This document shows, in pieces, positions 11,981-23,064 of a DNA stretch of 64,000 nucleotides (position 1 is its first letter; each line of letters opens with the position of its first letter). Location of the stretch: positions 61,380,633 to 61,444,632 of the forward strand of contig OY755240.1 of the NCBI GenBank assembly GCA_963576725.1. Reading direction: 5' to 3'. Under the pieces are notes generated by a model, which was given only the letters and a program-made list of their open reading frames with translations, ran no database searches and was not told the origin of the DNA. The stretch comes from Azorinus chamasolen (Eukaryota > Mollusca > Bivalvia > Cardiida > Solecurtidae). The position numbers and the translations under genes are program-made.

Positions 11981-12805
11981 ATAAAATTGATATAAATTAT
12001 TCAACAGATGCTGTCTGAAAATGCTGTTAAATGCTTTAACATTTACTATATTTTGCTGATCCCAAATAAAAGCAAATCAATTTTTGTATAATATATATTT
12101 CACATTTAAACAGTAGATTTTATACCCATTGCTATACCCAATCTTCTTAACACATGTATAAACTTTAGGCAAGGTGATAGAATCATGTGTTCAACAATTG
12201 ATAATAGTATTTTACTATTCTGACATAGCCTAATATGTAAAGGGGACACCAAACGGGGTGGTATGTAAAGGGGATACCAAACGGGATACCTGCCTAATTT
12301 ATCATACACTTCCATCGTAGAGGTGGTTGTTCTCATATTTAGGACTCACGATTTTTTAGTCGATTCTTTCCATTTCATTCGATTCACCATATCCCCATTT
12401 ACCCGAGGCATACCTGATATAGATACAACAAATGCGTCCAAAAGTTGACATCACAATTCTGGTTAAATATTGACTTGTGTTTAGAATAACCCCCCCCCCC
12501 TATTTGCCTCAATACAACAGCATACTCAAAGCTCCCAAGTAATCATCACAGCATTTTATATTGTAATACAGGTTCCAAGTTACCCTCAATATGTCCAACA
12601 AATCCCACACATTAACACTTTTAACCAGTGTTTATTGCAATACAATTATAAGCTTTGTTAATCTACAATAACACAATACAACATTTCGTTTGTATTCAAA
12701 GAATTCAGAACAATAGTCTGCAAATATATATAGTGAATCAATAGTAGATCTACCTGTACGTTATCCAGACTGACAGTCAGATAAGATATTACTGTTTTCA
12801 CATTA
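11981..12805. other. AT-rich unique sequence
   Basis: No element or gene recognised. Contains a 10-base C run at 12491-12500 and a 22 bp near-direct repeat (gtaaaggggacaccaaacgggg / gtaaaggggataccaaacggga) at about 12237-12285. Confidence 0.4.
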
Positions 12806-13222
12806 CAGTAAAACTTCTCTATAAAATCCACTAAATTGTGTTTATTAGTTGGTATTAACCCATTCCCTCATATTGACGACTTTTGACGACTCTACAAAAG
12901 TCACTGTGAAACCATTGTGATAAATAGAGCATTTGCTCCTATAGGAGCAAATGCTCTATTTATCACAATGGTTTCAAACTACAAAATTCTAAAATTTTCC
13001 TTTTCTCTACTTAATGCTCCGTTTCGGTAGATTTATTCAAAGAGGCTGTATCTAAAAATAGCCTATGAGGGAAAGGGTTAAGGGCAGGTGGCTGCTTAAT
13101 GCAAGTAAGACAGAACGCTCCTGGATCGTTCTGTTCTACTTTAACCTTGCTTTAAGCAGCCACCTGCCTTTTACGCAAAATACTTGATGTAATTTACTGG
13201 CCGTTATAAAGAGGTTTTACTG
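12806..13222. mobile_element. P-type TA-MITE interrupted by a T2 element
   Basis: TA precedes CAGTAAAACTTCTCTATAAA at 12806 and TA follows gaggttttactg at 13222. The stem ggtggctgcttaatgcaag.. pairs with ..cttgctttaagcagccacc, and its tip includes gaacgctcctggatcgttc. A complete T2 element (12855-13081) sits in the left arm. Removing it with one TTAA gives ggtattaagggcaggtggct, which matches the uninterrupted arm of other P copies. Confidence 0.85.
12855..13081 (+). mobile_element. T2 TTAA-MITE nested in P
   Basis: TTAA at 12855-12858 and 13078-13081. TIR CCCATTCCCTCATA against CCCTTTCCCTCATAGGC. The central 60 bp hairpin ccattgtgataaatagagca..tgctctatttatcacaatgg is perfect, with tip GCTCCTATAGGAGC. 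The right half carries the family signature ttcggtagatttattcaaag..aaaaatagcctatgagg. Nothing coding. Confidence 0.9.
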
Positions 13223-13439
13223 TACTCTACTCCGCGTTTATTTAAAACACTCGTGGACAGCTTAGCAAATAGCTGACTAGGGTTATCCCTCTGTAATTAT
13301 TTAAATGACCTCTGTCATCATTTTAGGCAATGGAATAATAACTCATTCAGTCCATTTATCCGGATAACATTGCTTTAAATATATCACACATACGAGAACA
13401 GTAATATACCAATGACCTTATACAGTATTCATTAATAAA

Positions 13440-14103
13440 CATATCATTCCTTTATGCCTTTGCCCTTTTCAGGGATTTAATAGTCTGCATTACATCTGTA
13501 ATAGTAATTTTTCCATTCAATTCCAGACAATTATTTTCTGTATCATTAAAATGATGAGATCGTCTGCTCCTTCATTATTAAAATATCATTCTCAAGCTGA
13601 GAAAAATATTCGTAAAAGGAGCTTAATGGTTGTTTTAGACTGGTTTTCTTTTTCTTGCTAAAATATTGCCAGAAATCTCTTGGATTTCTAGGGTTTCTAT
13701 TTCATTTTATACTCTCTGCCTTTTCCTTGTGATTTTGGACAAGGCAAAGTTTCGTCTCCTATCATCTATTAATCCTTCTCTTGCTGAATTTTAAAATACA
13801 TTTCTCCTTCTTTACCCATGTCCTGTTGTATAAGTACACATACAATGTATCTTCACTGTGTACAAGTATTACGCTGTGTAATCACTGCTGTGGAGTGCAC
13901 TGGTTGCACAATTAACTTGTAAATAGTGCATACCCTGGTGAGACAGCTCCTGCAGGAGCTGTCTCATCTGGGTCTTCACTCTTTACAGGTAGGTATATTG
14001 ACGTGAATAGCAAGCGAAGAGTTAACATCTAATAAATAGTGTCAAGCTATGCTGGTACGCTTTCTTTGCTTCTCTCCATTAGCTATCAAACCACTGTTTA
14101 TGC
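13440..14103 (-). pseudogene. LINE ORF2 fragment (EN-RT linker), broken by a T3 element
   Basis: Read on the minus strand in shifting frames, it gives pieces typical of the linker between endonuclease and RT in molluscan CR1-like LINEs: a WFDS motif then a lysine-rich AKKAYQHSLTLFIRC stretch, NPRDFWQYFSKKKK, and LNGKITI..V.QTIKSLK.AKA. The equivalent WFDSEC and DPKRFWKEI motifs occur in the LINE at 37.9-43.2 kb. Stops and frameshifts are frequent. The T3 element at 13769-14025 lies inside the coding text, and a T1 element starts exactly where it ends. Confidence 0.6.
13769..14025 (+). mobile_element. T3 TTAA-MITE inside LINE fragment
   Basis: TTAA at 13769-13772 and 14022-14025. Begins TTAATCCTTCTCTTGCTGAA. 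Hairpin acttgtaaatagtgcatacc..ggtcttcactctttacaggt with tip agctcctgcaggagct. Same unit as 58881-59116 and 61376-61625. Confidence 0.85.
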
Positions 14104-14352
14104 TTAACCAATTCCCTGTTGTACATTCAAGTAAGAAATAATGACGTCATGAATATATATTAGATTATTTTTTATAACGGCATATGAACACATGATATTT
14201 TGGCCCAGACAGAAACTGTAGAATCAGATCTTTATTACACCATAAGCAAACAGAGCAGACCCTGATCAGACGGCTCCTATAGGAGCCGTCTGATCTGGGT
14301 CTACTCTGTTTGCAGATGTGCGAAAATGCGCATACATAAGGGAAAGGGTTAA
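14104..14352 (+). mobile_element. T1 TTAA-MITE
   Basis: TTAA at 14104-14107 and 14349-14352; ends TTAACCAATTCCCTGTTG and AAGGGAAAGGGTTAA. Left flank of the hairpin carries gaaataatgacgtcatgaat, ggcatatgaacaca and ctgtagaatcagatct, all family signatures. The 68 bp perfect hairpin at 14246-14313 starts gcaaacagagcagaccctga and has the tip GGCTCCTATAGGAGCC. Confidence 0.9.
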
Positions 14353-14910
14353 TGACAGACTGATCACTACATAATTGGTTTCGAGTTTTAAATGCTTGAA
14401 ATATGCTTACAATATAAAGGATCACTAACCTGATGTACAGTACTTGTAATTATATAAATTAAAACATGTATGGATTTTTTTGCCTAAGATGCGAATGCCA
14501 TCTCTTACAGAATAGAAATTATTCAAATTACCATTTATACCACGCCTACATTGTTCTTCCATTTCTACCGTTCAAACAACACTTAACCTGCTCAGACTGC
14601 TCAATACATGTATTACTTGTCCTACTTTACACCAGTGGATGATAATCTTTTTTAAGGTATGAGAATATGTGAGGAAACAAATCAAGATACCGGATGACAA
14701 TAAACTATTAATATGTGAATGGGCAATTCTTGAAAGAGGTGACGGACAAAAGGACCGACTCTAGCTGAAAATGAAGGCAGCTAAAGATGACAAGAAAACG
14801 ACCTTGGTATCATACCATACATCGTATATCGATGGTAAATTACCTCGAGTACCTCGCAGTTTTCTCTCTAAACCTTCGTTGAAACAAACTATGAATCACA
14901 TATCCACATA

Positions 14911-15115
14911 CAGTAAACCCCGCTAATGCGACCACTTAAAAGAGGTATAATTCCGAGTGCTTGATGCAGGTTGTAGCTAAATGCAGGACAATAGTAATGC
15001 AGAAAGCTCCTAGAGGAGCTTTCTGCATTACTTTTGCCCTGCATTAAGCAACCACCTGCTTATAAAAGACACACGTTTTGATTCATTAAGTGGTCGCATT
15101 ATAGGGGTTCTACTG
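14911..15115. mobile_element. P-type TA-MITE, 205 bp
   Basis: TA-CAGTAAACCCCGCTAATGCG at the left and ATTATAGGGGTTCTACTG-TA at the right. Long hairpin with gtaatgcagaaagctcctag paired to its complement; tip AGCTCCTAGAGGAGCT. Subtype close to 43930-44134 and 46687-46891. Confidence 0.9.
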
Positions 15116-15309
15116 TATTCTTAAATTACTTTCAGAGTTATTTTATGTTTCAATCCCTGATTGAGCATCCAATTACCAGGGGTCCAGCTGTTTGCAAAAG
15201 TGAGCTAGATCACGAACAGCAAACCACATTGCTAGTTTTTAGTTCTATACAGCAAACTATTTAATATTGAAGTTTCATTATAGAATCTGTAGTAAATTAA
15301 ATCTCCTTG

Positions 15310-15605
15310 AAGTTGAACTTCGATAACTCAAACTTCGGGATAACTCGAACAAAACGTTCAGTCCTTTCAAAACAACTCTAAAATGTACTTATATCTCTAC
15401 AGATACCTAGAAACATATGTGACAGCTTAATACAGGTCTAAAGTAATGCTGAAAGCTCCTTTAGGAGCTTTCAGCATTACTTTAGAACTGTATTAAGCAA
15501 TGGCCTTGAGAAATTGTTCAGATTAGAAATCGGATGACTCGAACTTCTGTTATCTGGAACCAATTTGTATGGTCCCTTGAAGTTCGAGTTATCGAAGTTC
15601 AACTG
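15310..15605. mobile_element. P-type TA-MITE, divergent ends
   Basis: Ends read (C/A)AGTTGAACTTCGATAACTC at both sides, with TA after 15605. These are strikingly close to Tigger/pogo TIRs as I remember them, and support placing the whole P group there. Hairpin gcttaatacaggtctaaagt.. with tip AAGCTCCTTTAGGAGCTT. Confidence 0.85.
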
Positions 15606-15804
15606 TAGTGTGTTTGTAAATGTGGCATCCTTAACTGGAATCGGAAATCATATTTCTCGTTGAAGGAATATTGAACACCCAAGGGACTACATTAACACTG
15701 TCTGCATTTAACCGCAAACTAATGAATATGTATATTCTGTCAGGAAAAAATCCCATCAATATGTAAACAAGTATCTAACAGCCGTCTAGCTGATCCGATC
15801 TCTG

Positions 15805-16145
15805 TTAACCTTTAGTCTGCTGAGCAAGTTCATTTTACACACATCCCCCCCGCTATATACAGTACAACCCTTCTAAACGGGACGTAATAATTTGTATCAG
15901 TGTCGATCTGTTAGACAGGTAGCAGCTTAATGCAGTTTTAAAATCAATCAGAAAGCTCCTTTCTCTCTCTGTCTCTCACTGTCTTTCCCTTTGTGTCTCT
16001 TTTTCTCCGTGTCTCTTTCTCTCTCTCTATTATTGTGTATCTGCGTTTCTCTATGTCTATTTCTGTCTCTCTGTCTCCCCTTTTCTCTCTTTTTCTCTCT
16101 TAATCTCTTTCATTATGTCTCTATGTGTGTTTGTCTCCCTTTCCC
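15805..16145. other. T5 end, truncated P-MITE and CT-rich microsatellite
   Basis: TTAACCTTTAGTCTGCTGAG at 15805 matches one end of T5 (60223-60435). A P-type left end follows at 15860 (tacAGTACAACCCTTCTAAAC), and its stem runs to cagaaagctcctttc at 15958. There the hairpin stops and a degenerate (CT)n tract to about 16145 begins. The right half of the MITE is not found. Confidence 0.65.
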
Positions 16146-16294
16146 TTCTCATCAGAAGGGTCTAAGGTGTTTGACACTCGGTCATTATTTTCTCAAAATA
16201 AAACCCTCGTCAAATCGGTAGTAGCAATATAACATCAGAGCAAACTTAAAGCAGTTGTTATATTTTCAATACGGCTTAAGCAATTATTTATACA

Positions 16295-16497
16295 CAGTAA
16301 AACCCTCTACACTGGACGTTACAAGTTGTATCACTGTTAGTTTGCAAGACAAATGTCAGCTTAATGCAGGTTGAAAGACATGCAGAAAGCTCCTTTGGGA
16401 GCTTTCTGCATGACCACCACCCTGCGTCAAGCAGCCACCTGCATGAAAATACCTGATTCCGTCCTCATTAGACTCCCAGTTTAGAGGGATTTTACTG
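16295..16497. mobile_element. P-type TA-MITE, 203 bp
   Basis: CAGTAAAACCCTCTACACTGG at left, TTTAGAGGGATTTTACTG-TA at right. Hairpin arm gcttaatgcaggttgaaag with tip AAAGCTCCTTTGGGAGCTTT. Subtype shared with 49965-50274. Confidence 0.88.
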
Positions 16498-16782
16498 TAT
16501 AACAGTTTCTGCTAATTTTGAACATACCCCAAAGCCATTCGTAACTACCCGATGGCTTCCGGAAAGCTTCGGAAACAGACCCCTATAATATAGTAATTTT
16601 ACTTGTGTAATTCAATCCGGCGAAGTTGCATTATCTGTTATGTAAATAATTACTTAATTGTTCATCGAGTCAGACAAAAAGAAATCGATGTCAATGAAGC
16701 TGAAATAACGTATAACGGTTTAATCAATTTAAATTCTAAATATCTCACTTTGAGTTCTTTTGGGTAAAATCACATTTAACAA

Positions 16783-16958
16783 TTTACCCCCATCCCCTCA
16801 TAGGCTATTTTAAGCCCCAACCACTTTCAATAAATCTACTGAAAGGGAAAATTTACTAGAAAAAAGAAAAAATAGGATTGTGTAGTTTTGAAATTATTGT
16901 GATCAATAGACCATGGAACATAACCGTCAAAAGGTGTCAGTATGAGAGAGTGGGTTAA
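16783..16958 (-). mobile_element. T2 TTAA-MITE lacking its hairpin
   Basis: Reverse orientation: starts TTTACCCCCATCCCCTCATAG and ends in gagagtgggTTAA. ggctattttaagccccaacc, aataaatctactgaaag and gacttttgc-like phrases identify T2. The stem has collapsed to a short remnant (ttgtgatcaatag). Confidence 0.75.
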
Positions 16959-17039
16959 CTCCAATATTATATTAGGGAAACTCGTCCAAGGTAAAACGTT
17001 AAACCCATCCATCTTTCATGGCGGAGGGATCCAGAAAAG

Positions 17040-17540
17040 AAATATGTCCTGTGGCAACCTTTGTCATTTCCTTGTATAGCAAACTGTGAAGGGCCCGCTC
17101 AGAGGACTACTTCAAGGGCCTCTGATCTCAGTATACACTGCTTGTCATTGTCCCTTGTAAGGGGGTACGGTGTCTTATAGTGTTGAATTTTCAAATTGAC
17201 TACAGCAAAACCCCTATAATGCGATCACTTAATGAATAAACATGGGTGTCGTTATAAGCAGGTGGTGGCTTAATGCAGGACAAAAGAAATGCAGAAAGGT
17301 CCTCTAGGAGCTTTCTGCATTACGTTTGTCCTGCATAAAGCTACCACCGGCCTCTGCCACCCAGAATTATACATATTTTAGGTGGTCGCATTAGAGGGAT
17401 TTAACTGTATTTCAGCTCAAGTTTACGGTGTATATTTAGGATTATTTCTAAAGTGTTACAAACAGTTAAGACCTCATCTGCATCTACACTGTTTGCAAAC
17501 GACATAAGTGACTCCTTTCATATTGTAAGGGTTTAAATAA
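17040..17540. mobile_element. R3 repeat, split by a P-MITE
   Basis: gaagggcccgctcagagg..cctctgatctcagtataca (17085-17140) is an R3-type hairpin. The text up to 17202 (cttatagtgttgaattttc) and from 17410 (ctcaagtttacggtg..gattatttctaaag..ctacactgtttgcaaacg) matches the continuous copy at 62134-62395, with the P element at 17203-17407 between them. Confidence 0.6.
17203..17407. mobile_element. P-type TA-MITE in R3
   Basis: TA-CAGCAAAACCCCTATAATGCG to TTAGAGGGATTTAACTG-TA, 205 bp. Tip GGTCCTCTAGGAGC, one arm mutated. Removing it with one TA joins two parts of an R3 copy. Confidence 0.88.
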
Positions 17541-17716
17541 TATTCCTTATTCTGCGACGTCCTGTTGAAAACAGCCCGTCAATATGACGCACTCCACACT
17601 GTTTCAGAGGTGAAATACTTTGACATTCCCAGGCGCGGATATAGAGGGGGCCGAGCCGGAATACGCCCCCTAAAATTGCCAAAACAATTTTATTAGTAAT
17701 ACTTTAGATATATATA

Positions 17717-17879
17717 CAATAAAACCTCTCTATAACGACCACTAAAGTGTGTTAATTAGTTGGTTTTTTGAGCAGGTGGCTGCTTAAAGCAAGGTGAAAG
17801 TAAAACAGAACGCTCCCATAGGAGCTTTAAGCAGCCACCTGCCTATAACACAAAATAATTGATGTAAATTTTTATTGTA
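17717..17879. mobile_element. P-type TA-MITE, right end lost
   Basis: Left end CAATAAAACCTCTCTATAACG after TA. The stem ggtggctgcttaaagcaagg pairs with ctttaagcagccacc, but most of the right arm and the right TIR are missing. Confidence 0.8.
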
Positions 17880-18910
17880 TCTATTATTGTCGTTGTATCT
17901 ACTAAAATTCAATAAAACAATGATTCAGTAGGAATGTTTTATTTCCCTTACCCAATTAAGCCCTTTTTCAACATGTATTACAAACACACTATTTATTTAT
18001 GTCATAAAAACATAAAAATCTACGTCCCCCTTCCAAAAAAGTGTCTACGATCCCCCCCCCCCCGCCCCGTTATCGGAAATCCTAGATCCGCACCTGATTC
18101 CCGACGTGTTCCGACCGACCACATTCTATCTAAATGACAGATGTCGCAATAAGGTCCAGTCTAAAGAGTATGTAGAAAGATGGATGTGTGGATATACATT
18201 ACGAATTGTTTCAGTTATTATTACAACACATGTCACAATGAAAAATTGTAACCAGTTCTAGCTGTCCGTTGTCTGTATACGTCATCAGTCATTCACCTTA
18301 CTTCATCTGTCATTAATAATTGATTTAACGCTTTTTTACTCGACTAGACTGAAACATATGTGTATCGGGGCACCGAATATTCCCAATTCGAAAAAAAAAC
18401 ATTCTTAGAACGGGAGTGGCTGAAAGACAATTAGCAAGGAATGGTGTAACCGTGTAATCCAATCCTAATTGGAATAAAATTATTTTTTATATAATTGTCA
18501 AACGCATTTAATTGTATAGCTCAACTGAACACCTTCTTCCTCCTAAATCTATAGTTTCTTTTAGACAAGGGTTTACAGGATTTCTATTCAAAATACGTTT
18601 TTGTTCCTGTTGATAAGGCATCTAATAAGGGTATTACTATTTGACGGTTACATTATATCGATGTCTTGAAGAAGAAAATTATTAATACAAGTCAGTAAAT
18701 ACTAACAAAAAGACTATCGTTTCAGACCATGTCAAAAAGTCAGAACAACTTGAAACAGATATTGAAATAACACAATATATACTTCCTACCATGTATTGGT
18801 TACCAAGACTACATAAAACATACATGTATAAAGCGCGTTTTAATGAAAAATATACAGAAAAAACTACTAAATTTTCTTTACTTTGGTCTTCTTGATTAAC
18901 GAAGATAAAA
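17880..18910. other. No feature recognised
   Basis: AT-rich. A C/G-rich run lies at 18050-18066. A 118-codon minus-strand frame (18682-19038) crosses into the next repeat and resembles nothing known to me. gataaaactagaggttttt at its right end is the start of the pearl-like element. Confidence 0.4.
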
Positions 18911-20032
18911 CTAGAGGTTTTTGTCACAAAAATGGATGTCTCCCCTCTAATAAAAACAACATGTAAAGGGAAATCACTAAAAAAATTATGGACTTGATGA
19001 TTGATACTTCCCCTCATTATGCGCTTTCCACACCACATTTTTCAAGAAGAAAATGATAACAGCTAATAACCCCAAATATATTGACACCAGAAGTATGGCC
19101 CATGTGCACGACACTTACTTTCATCATGTTCTTTCCATAAATGAAATGTCATTCCAATAGCATCAGTCGAACAGGAGTTATTGATTGGACAAAAATGTAA
19201 CAAAAGGCATTAACTCCAAAAGTATTGAAGCTAGAGTTATGGCCCTTGTTCATGACACTTTCTCTCATCATGCTCTTTCCATGTATGAAGTTTCAATACA
19301 ATGGCAAGAGCTATGTAGGAGTTATCATCCGGACAAGAAAGCGTTAAACAAATGTACAAGGGGAAATAACTCTCAATTTATTGAAGCCAGAGTTAAGGAC
19401 CTTATGCATGACATTTTCTCTTATCATAATATTTCCATGTGTGAAGTTTCACTCCAATGGCATGAGCCATATAGGAGTTGTCATCCTGATAAAAATTGTG
19501 ATTTTTTTTACAAAGGGCAATAACTTCAATATTAGAGAAACAAGAGATATGAACCTTAGGCATGACACTTTTTCTTATAATGATCTTTCCATGTATGACG
19601 TTTCAATCCAATGGTTTGAGCAATATACTAGTTATCGTCCGGACAAAAAAATGTGAAAAAAATTACAAGGGCAATAACTCCATTATTAGTGAAGCCAGAG
19701 GTATGGACCTTGTGTATGACACTTCCTCTTGTCGTGATTTTTCAATATATGAAGTTTTAATCCAATCGCATGAGCCATATAGGAGTTATCGTCCGGACAA
19801 AAATGTGAATTTATTTTTACAAGGGCAATAACTCCATTATTAGTGAAGCCAGAGTTATGAACCTTGTGCATGACACTTCCTCTCATTATGCTCTTTCCAT
19901 ATATGAAGTTTCAATCAACTGGCGTCAGGCATATTGATGTTATCGTCCGGACAAAAAGTGTGACGGACAGACAGACAGACAACTCTCACGAAAACAATAT
20001 GTCTCCCCCATATAAATATGAAGGAGACATAA
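18911..20032 (+). mobile_element. Helentron/pearl-like element with ~155 bp core repeats
   Basis: Starts ctagaggtttttgtcacaaa..atgtctcccc and ends acaatatgtctcccccatat..gaaggagacataata, which folds into a terminal hairpin. Between these, six core monomers occur, recognisable by agttatcgtccggaca at about 19175, 19321, 19478, 19631, 19786 and 19939 (146-157 bp steps). Just before the 3' hairpin lies gacggacagacagacagac. This matches the plan of bivalve pearl elements (5' part, ~160 bp core repeats, ACGG-type microsatellite, 3' end), thought to be non-autonomous Helentrons. The element at 23065-24538 has the same two ends but a different core. Confidence 0.8.
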
Positions 20033-20117
20033 TAACATGTAAGATTATATTGTGATACGACTTATGAAAATTCTGGAATAAATATATTCTGGTTATTAAG
20101 AACACCACGATAAGCAC

Positions 20118-20366
20118 GTACGAATTTTGTACTTCATACACAACCCTTCCTCATTAAACTTACTAACTTAATCCAGAAAGAATTTACGCGAGGAAAAAAA
20201 CATCATTTCTGGCATGTAGTGCTGAAAAAGCTTTCTTTTCTGACGAGCAAATGAAATATCACACCAATTGGACTTGCTCAGAAGTTTGCGAATCACTAAC
20301 CTTTCTCCTGGATAACATATTTGTACGTTATGGAAATGGTATATACCGTCAGGTCATTGGTATGCC
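20118..20366 (+). pseudogene. Penelope-like reverse transcriptase, part 1
   Basis: Conceptual translation in two frames gives a text like LTNLIQKEFTREE, then AEKAFF.DEQMKY and FLLDNIFVRYGNGIYRQVIGMP. The order is that of the fingers/palm region before motif B (G-P-G-T-N-C-A-P) in a Penelope-like RT family common in invertebrates and fish (recall). It stops at GMP at 20366. The next residues are found 6.8 kb away at 27161. A second, longer copy lies at 33258-33915. Frameshifts show it is dead. Assignment to Penelope-like rather than another RT group is tentative. Confidence 0.6.
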
Positions 20367-21237
20367 TGCAATATTGCGGTAGTTTTCCTTTTTCTGTGGG
20401 TTTTCGTAGTAAATCGTGGTGTAATACATGGAGATCTTGGACTAAATGTTTGGAATGTTTGTGCAAAATATAGAGCATAATCTGTGAGTAAACCTTTACC
20501 GATGATTTTATCGAAGAAAATTAGCAAAAAGATAAAAAAAAACACGCTTTTTATCTTCTCCCGATAATGGCGAAAATCTGCCAATGAAGAGATCGGCCAT
20601 GAATCCAATTACAAATATATCACCAAACAGTAGTCAAAGCTGTCCCATAATATCTCCTACATAATTCTTGTCATTCCATTGGTCAATAGAGGTCACGAGA
20701 AACCCCCATAGATTCCTTATGGGGGTACTAAAACAAGAGTTACTTCCCTTATTTGATGGCTATATGCTTTTCTCTTACTTATAATAATATTTTATGTTTA
20801 TCACTACAGTTTTAAAAAATACATACATATAATTTATGCTTTAATTGGATTTGAAATATAAACATTAATTAGTTTTACAATGATAAAAAAGAAAAACCAA
20901 AATATATAAACCAGATTTGAGGCAAATACAAAATATTTTATTTAATTCTATTAAAGGGAGGTAATTCCCTTGCTTCCCTACGGCAAGCCATACACGTAAG
21001 CCTATGACGCAAATATGCGTGTAAATACTTGAAATTAAAGGTAGTCGGTAAGTTCGCCTCGTCCCATATTAATATTTGCTGACAGTGTATAGTCCATATT
21101 AGGGACACTAAGCACTGCATAACTAATATTACATGAACAATATGCCTTCACCGAGGTGTACAGCCGATGAATATGTTTAACAAGAACAGTTATGCTAATT
21201 ATCAAACTCCATTAATAATTTGTAAATACAGCACCAA

Positions 21238-21987
21238 TGACTAATTTGCAACAAGTTATGCTGGACAGATTTGATGCTTTTGATCATAAGCTACAACAAT
21301 TAGACTTAATTGAAAAGAAAATGCCCAATTCACCAAGAAAATGGCATCAATGGACAGTCGTATAGCCGATTTAGAGACCGTCTCGTCCGAAACAAAGACA
21401 AAATTGGACCAAATTGAACACGGTCGTGCATATGACTCCCGAACAATGGATGAGATTCGATCTGCACAACAAAAATAGATCAGGATCTAAAGTGTGATAA
21501 GGAACATATTAACAATCTAAACGAGGAGGTATGGGATCTACAGTCCCGTTCTATGCGAGACGATTTGTTGTTTATGGGGATCCCCGAGTGTCAATCTACA
21601 GAGGAAAGGCGAAATAAGAACTGTTTAGAACAAATTCACGATTTTTATCAAAATCAACTGAAAATAACGGACCCGCAAACATCCATCAAAATTGAAAGGG
21701 CACACAGGATAGGCAAATTAACATTGTCAAAAAATGGGCCTATAGTTGTGAAATTCAGTCACTACCCAGACAAACTGTTGGTGAAAAAACGTGCATCTCA
21801 AGAGCTAAAGGATACCGGATACCGTGTTGCAGATCAGTATCCAAAAACTATTCAAAACCGACGCAAAGTGTTATTTGAGGCAATGAAAAAGGCTCGCGAT
21901 GCAGGAAAGGATGCATACGTGTCCTATGACAAACTGTATATTGGTGGCAAAATGTTCACTGTAGATACTGTATCCAACTCAAGATAA
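21238..21987 (+). pseudogene. LINE ORF1, coiled coil plus RRM-like domain
   Basis: ATG at 21238 opens MTNLQQVMLDRFDAFDHKL. Two frameshifts (near 21330 and 21470) follow inside a coiled-coil region (ADLETVSSETKTKLDQIE; INNLNEEVWDLQSRS). The last 144 codons (21553-21987) are open: RDDLLFMGIPE, IERAHRIGK, GPIVVKFSHY, then a basic C-terminal domain ending in YDKLYIGGKMF. This is the layout of L1-type ORF1 proteins (Transposase_22-like), which bind RNA as chaperones. ORF2 follows 50 bp downstream. Confidence 0.8.
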
Positions 21988-22037
21988 GCAGTTCTCATTT
22001 TTAGTTTTGAAGGTACAAGGTATTAAATCTAAATTAG

Positions 22038-23064
22038 ATGACAAACATTTTTATGGATTACGTTACACAATTTGATATTCTACTTTTTTCCGAAACTTGG
22101 CATTCCAAACTAAGCAACATTACAATTGATGGATACGAATGTATCAGTTGTCCCCGTCCGAAATGTAACAGAAAATCAAGGCGTGACAGTGGAAGTGTTA
22201 TAGTGTACTTTCGGTGTTGTTTTAGCCCGTACCTTGAGCTTGTACGTGTACATAAGACCGGTATAGTTTGGTTTAAACTGGAAAAGTGTTTTAATTATTA
22301 TGAAAAAGATATAATTTTTTGCCTGACAGATTCTAATTTATTTAGGAATATCGACTCTCCATTGCATGATTTTGACTTTTTCGAGTGTTCACCTGCCGAT
22401 GTAAGAAACTACAGTGATATAGGTATTGTGTATCTGACTGGTGATCTGAACTTACCTGACCACACTCCAGACATTGATTTAAATAGTTATATAGATTTAC
22501 CCTATGATCCTTACGAGAATGTGACATTTGAAGATCGTAAACATTGTGATGGAACGGCGAATACTTATGGTATCAGTCTTTTGAATTCATGTAAGGAGAA
22601 TTGTTTTCTCATTTGTAATTGGCGCCCTCATAATAGTAGCTGTACATACCACGGTAAAATAGAAATAGACCAGTATGTAGCATGTTGGACTATTTGATCT
22701 GTGACCCCCAAGGGTTTAACAAAGTAAATAATTTTCATGAATCAGATCTTATTGAATTCTCAGACCATTGCTCCAGTTCTTTCAACTTTTTATATACTTC
22801 CATTACAATTTGTGTAATTGTAACAGAAAGATCCGAATGTTATGATAAACTTATATGGGATTCAGCTAAATCGCACGACCTTGTAAATAATTTACATAAA
22901 GATAAGTTTTTGTTCGATGAACTTACAGGAAAACTTGTTTGTAATGAAATCAACATTGATTTTTATATGTCTGAATTTTCAACTTTGGTATATGATATGT
23001 CGTTTAAATACTTTGGGAAAACACTTTCTACAGGTAGGTGTGACACTAATAAACCAAAATCAAA
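22038..23064 (+). pseudogene. LINE ORF2, AP endonuclease domain
   Basis: The endonuclease makes the nick that primes reverse transcription. Visible motifs are DILLFSETWH at about residues 12-21 (catalytic E), GSVIVYF, LTGDLNLPD (the GD-N motif) and GTANTYG. Then, after a frameshift near 22690, VDYLICDP and EFSDHCSS, the SDH motif. The text stops at 23064 where the pearl-like element begins. The frameshift means a two-piece translation and no function. Confidence 0.8.

Noticed and set aside
14246..14313. Rho-independent terminator or riboswitch-like hairpin
   Set aside because: Sequence is eukaryotic and the hairpin is the centre of a repeated MITE with TTAA ends.
15991..16221. Open frame rich in L/S/C
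   Set aside because: It is the translation of a CT-rich microsatellite, not a gene.
18682..19038. 118-codon minus-strand frame
   Set aside because: Runs across the start of the pearl-like element; resembles no family.
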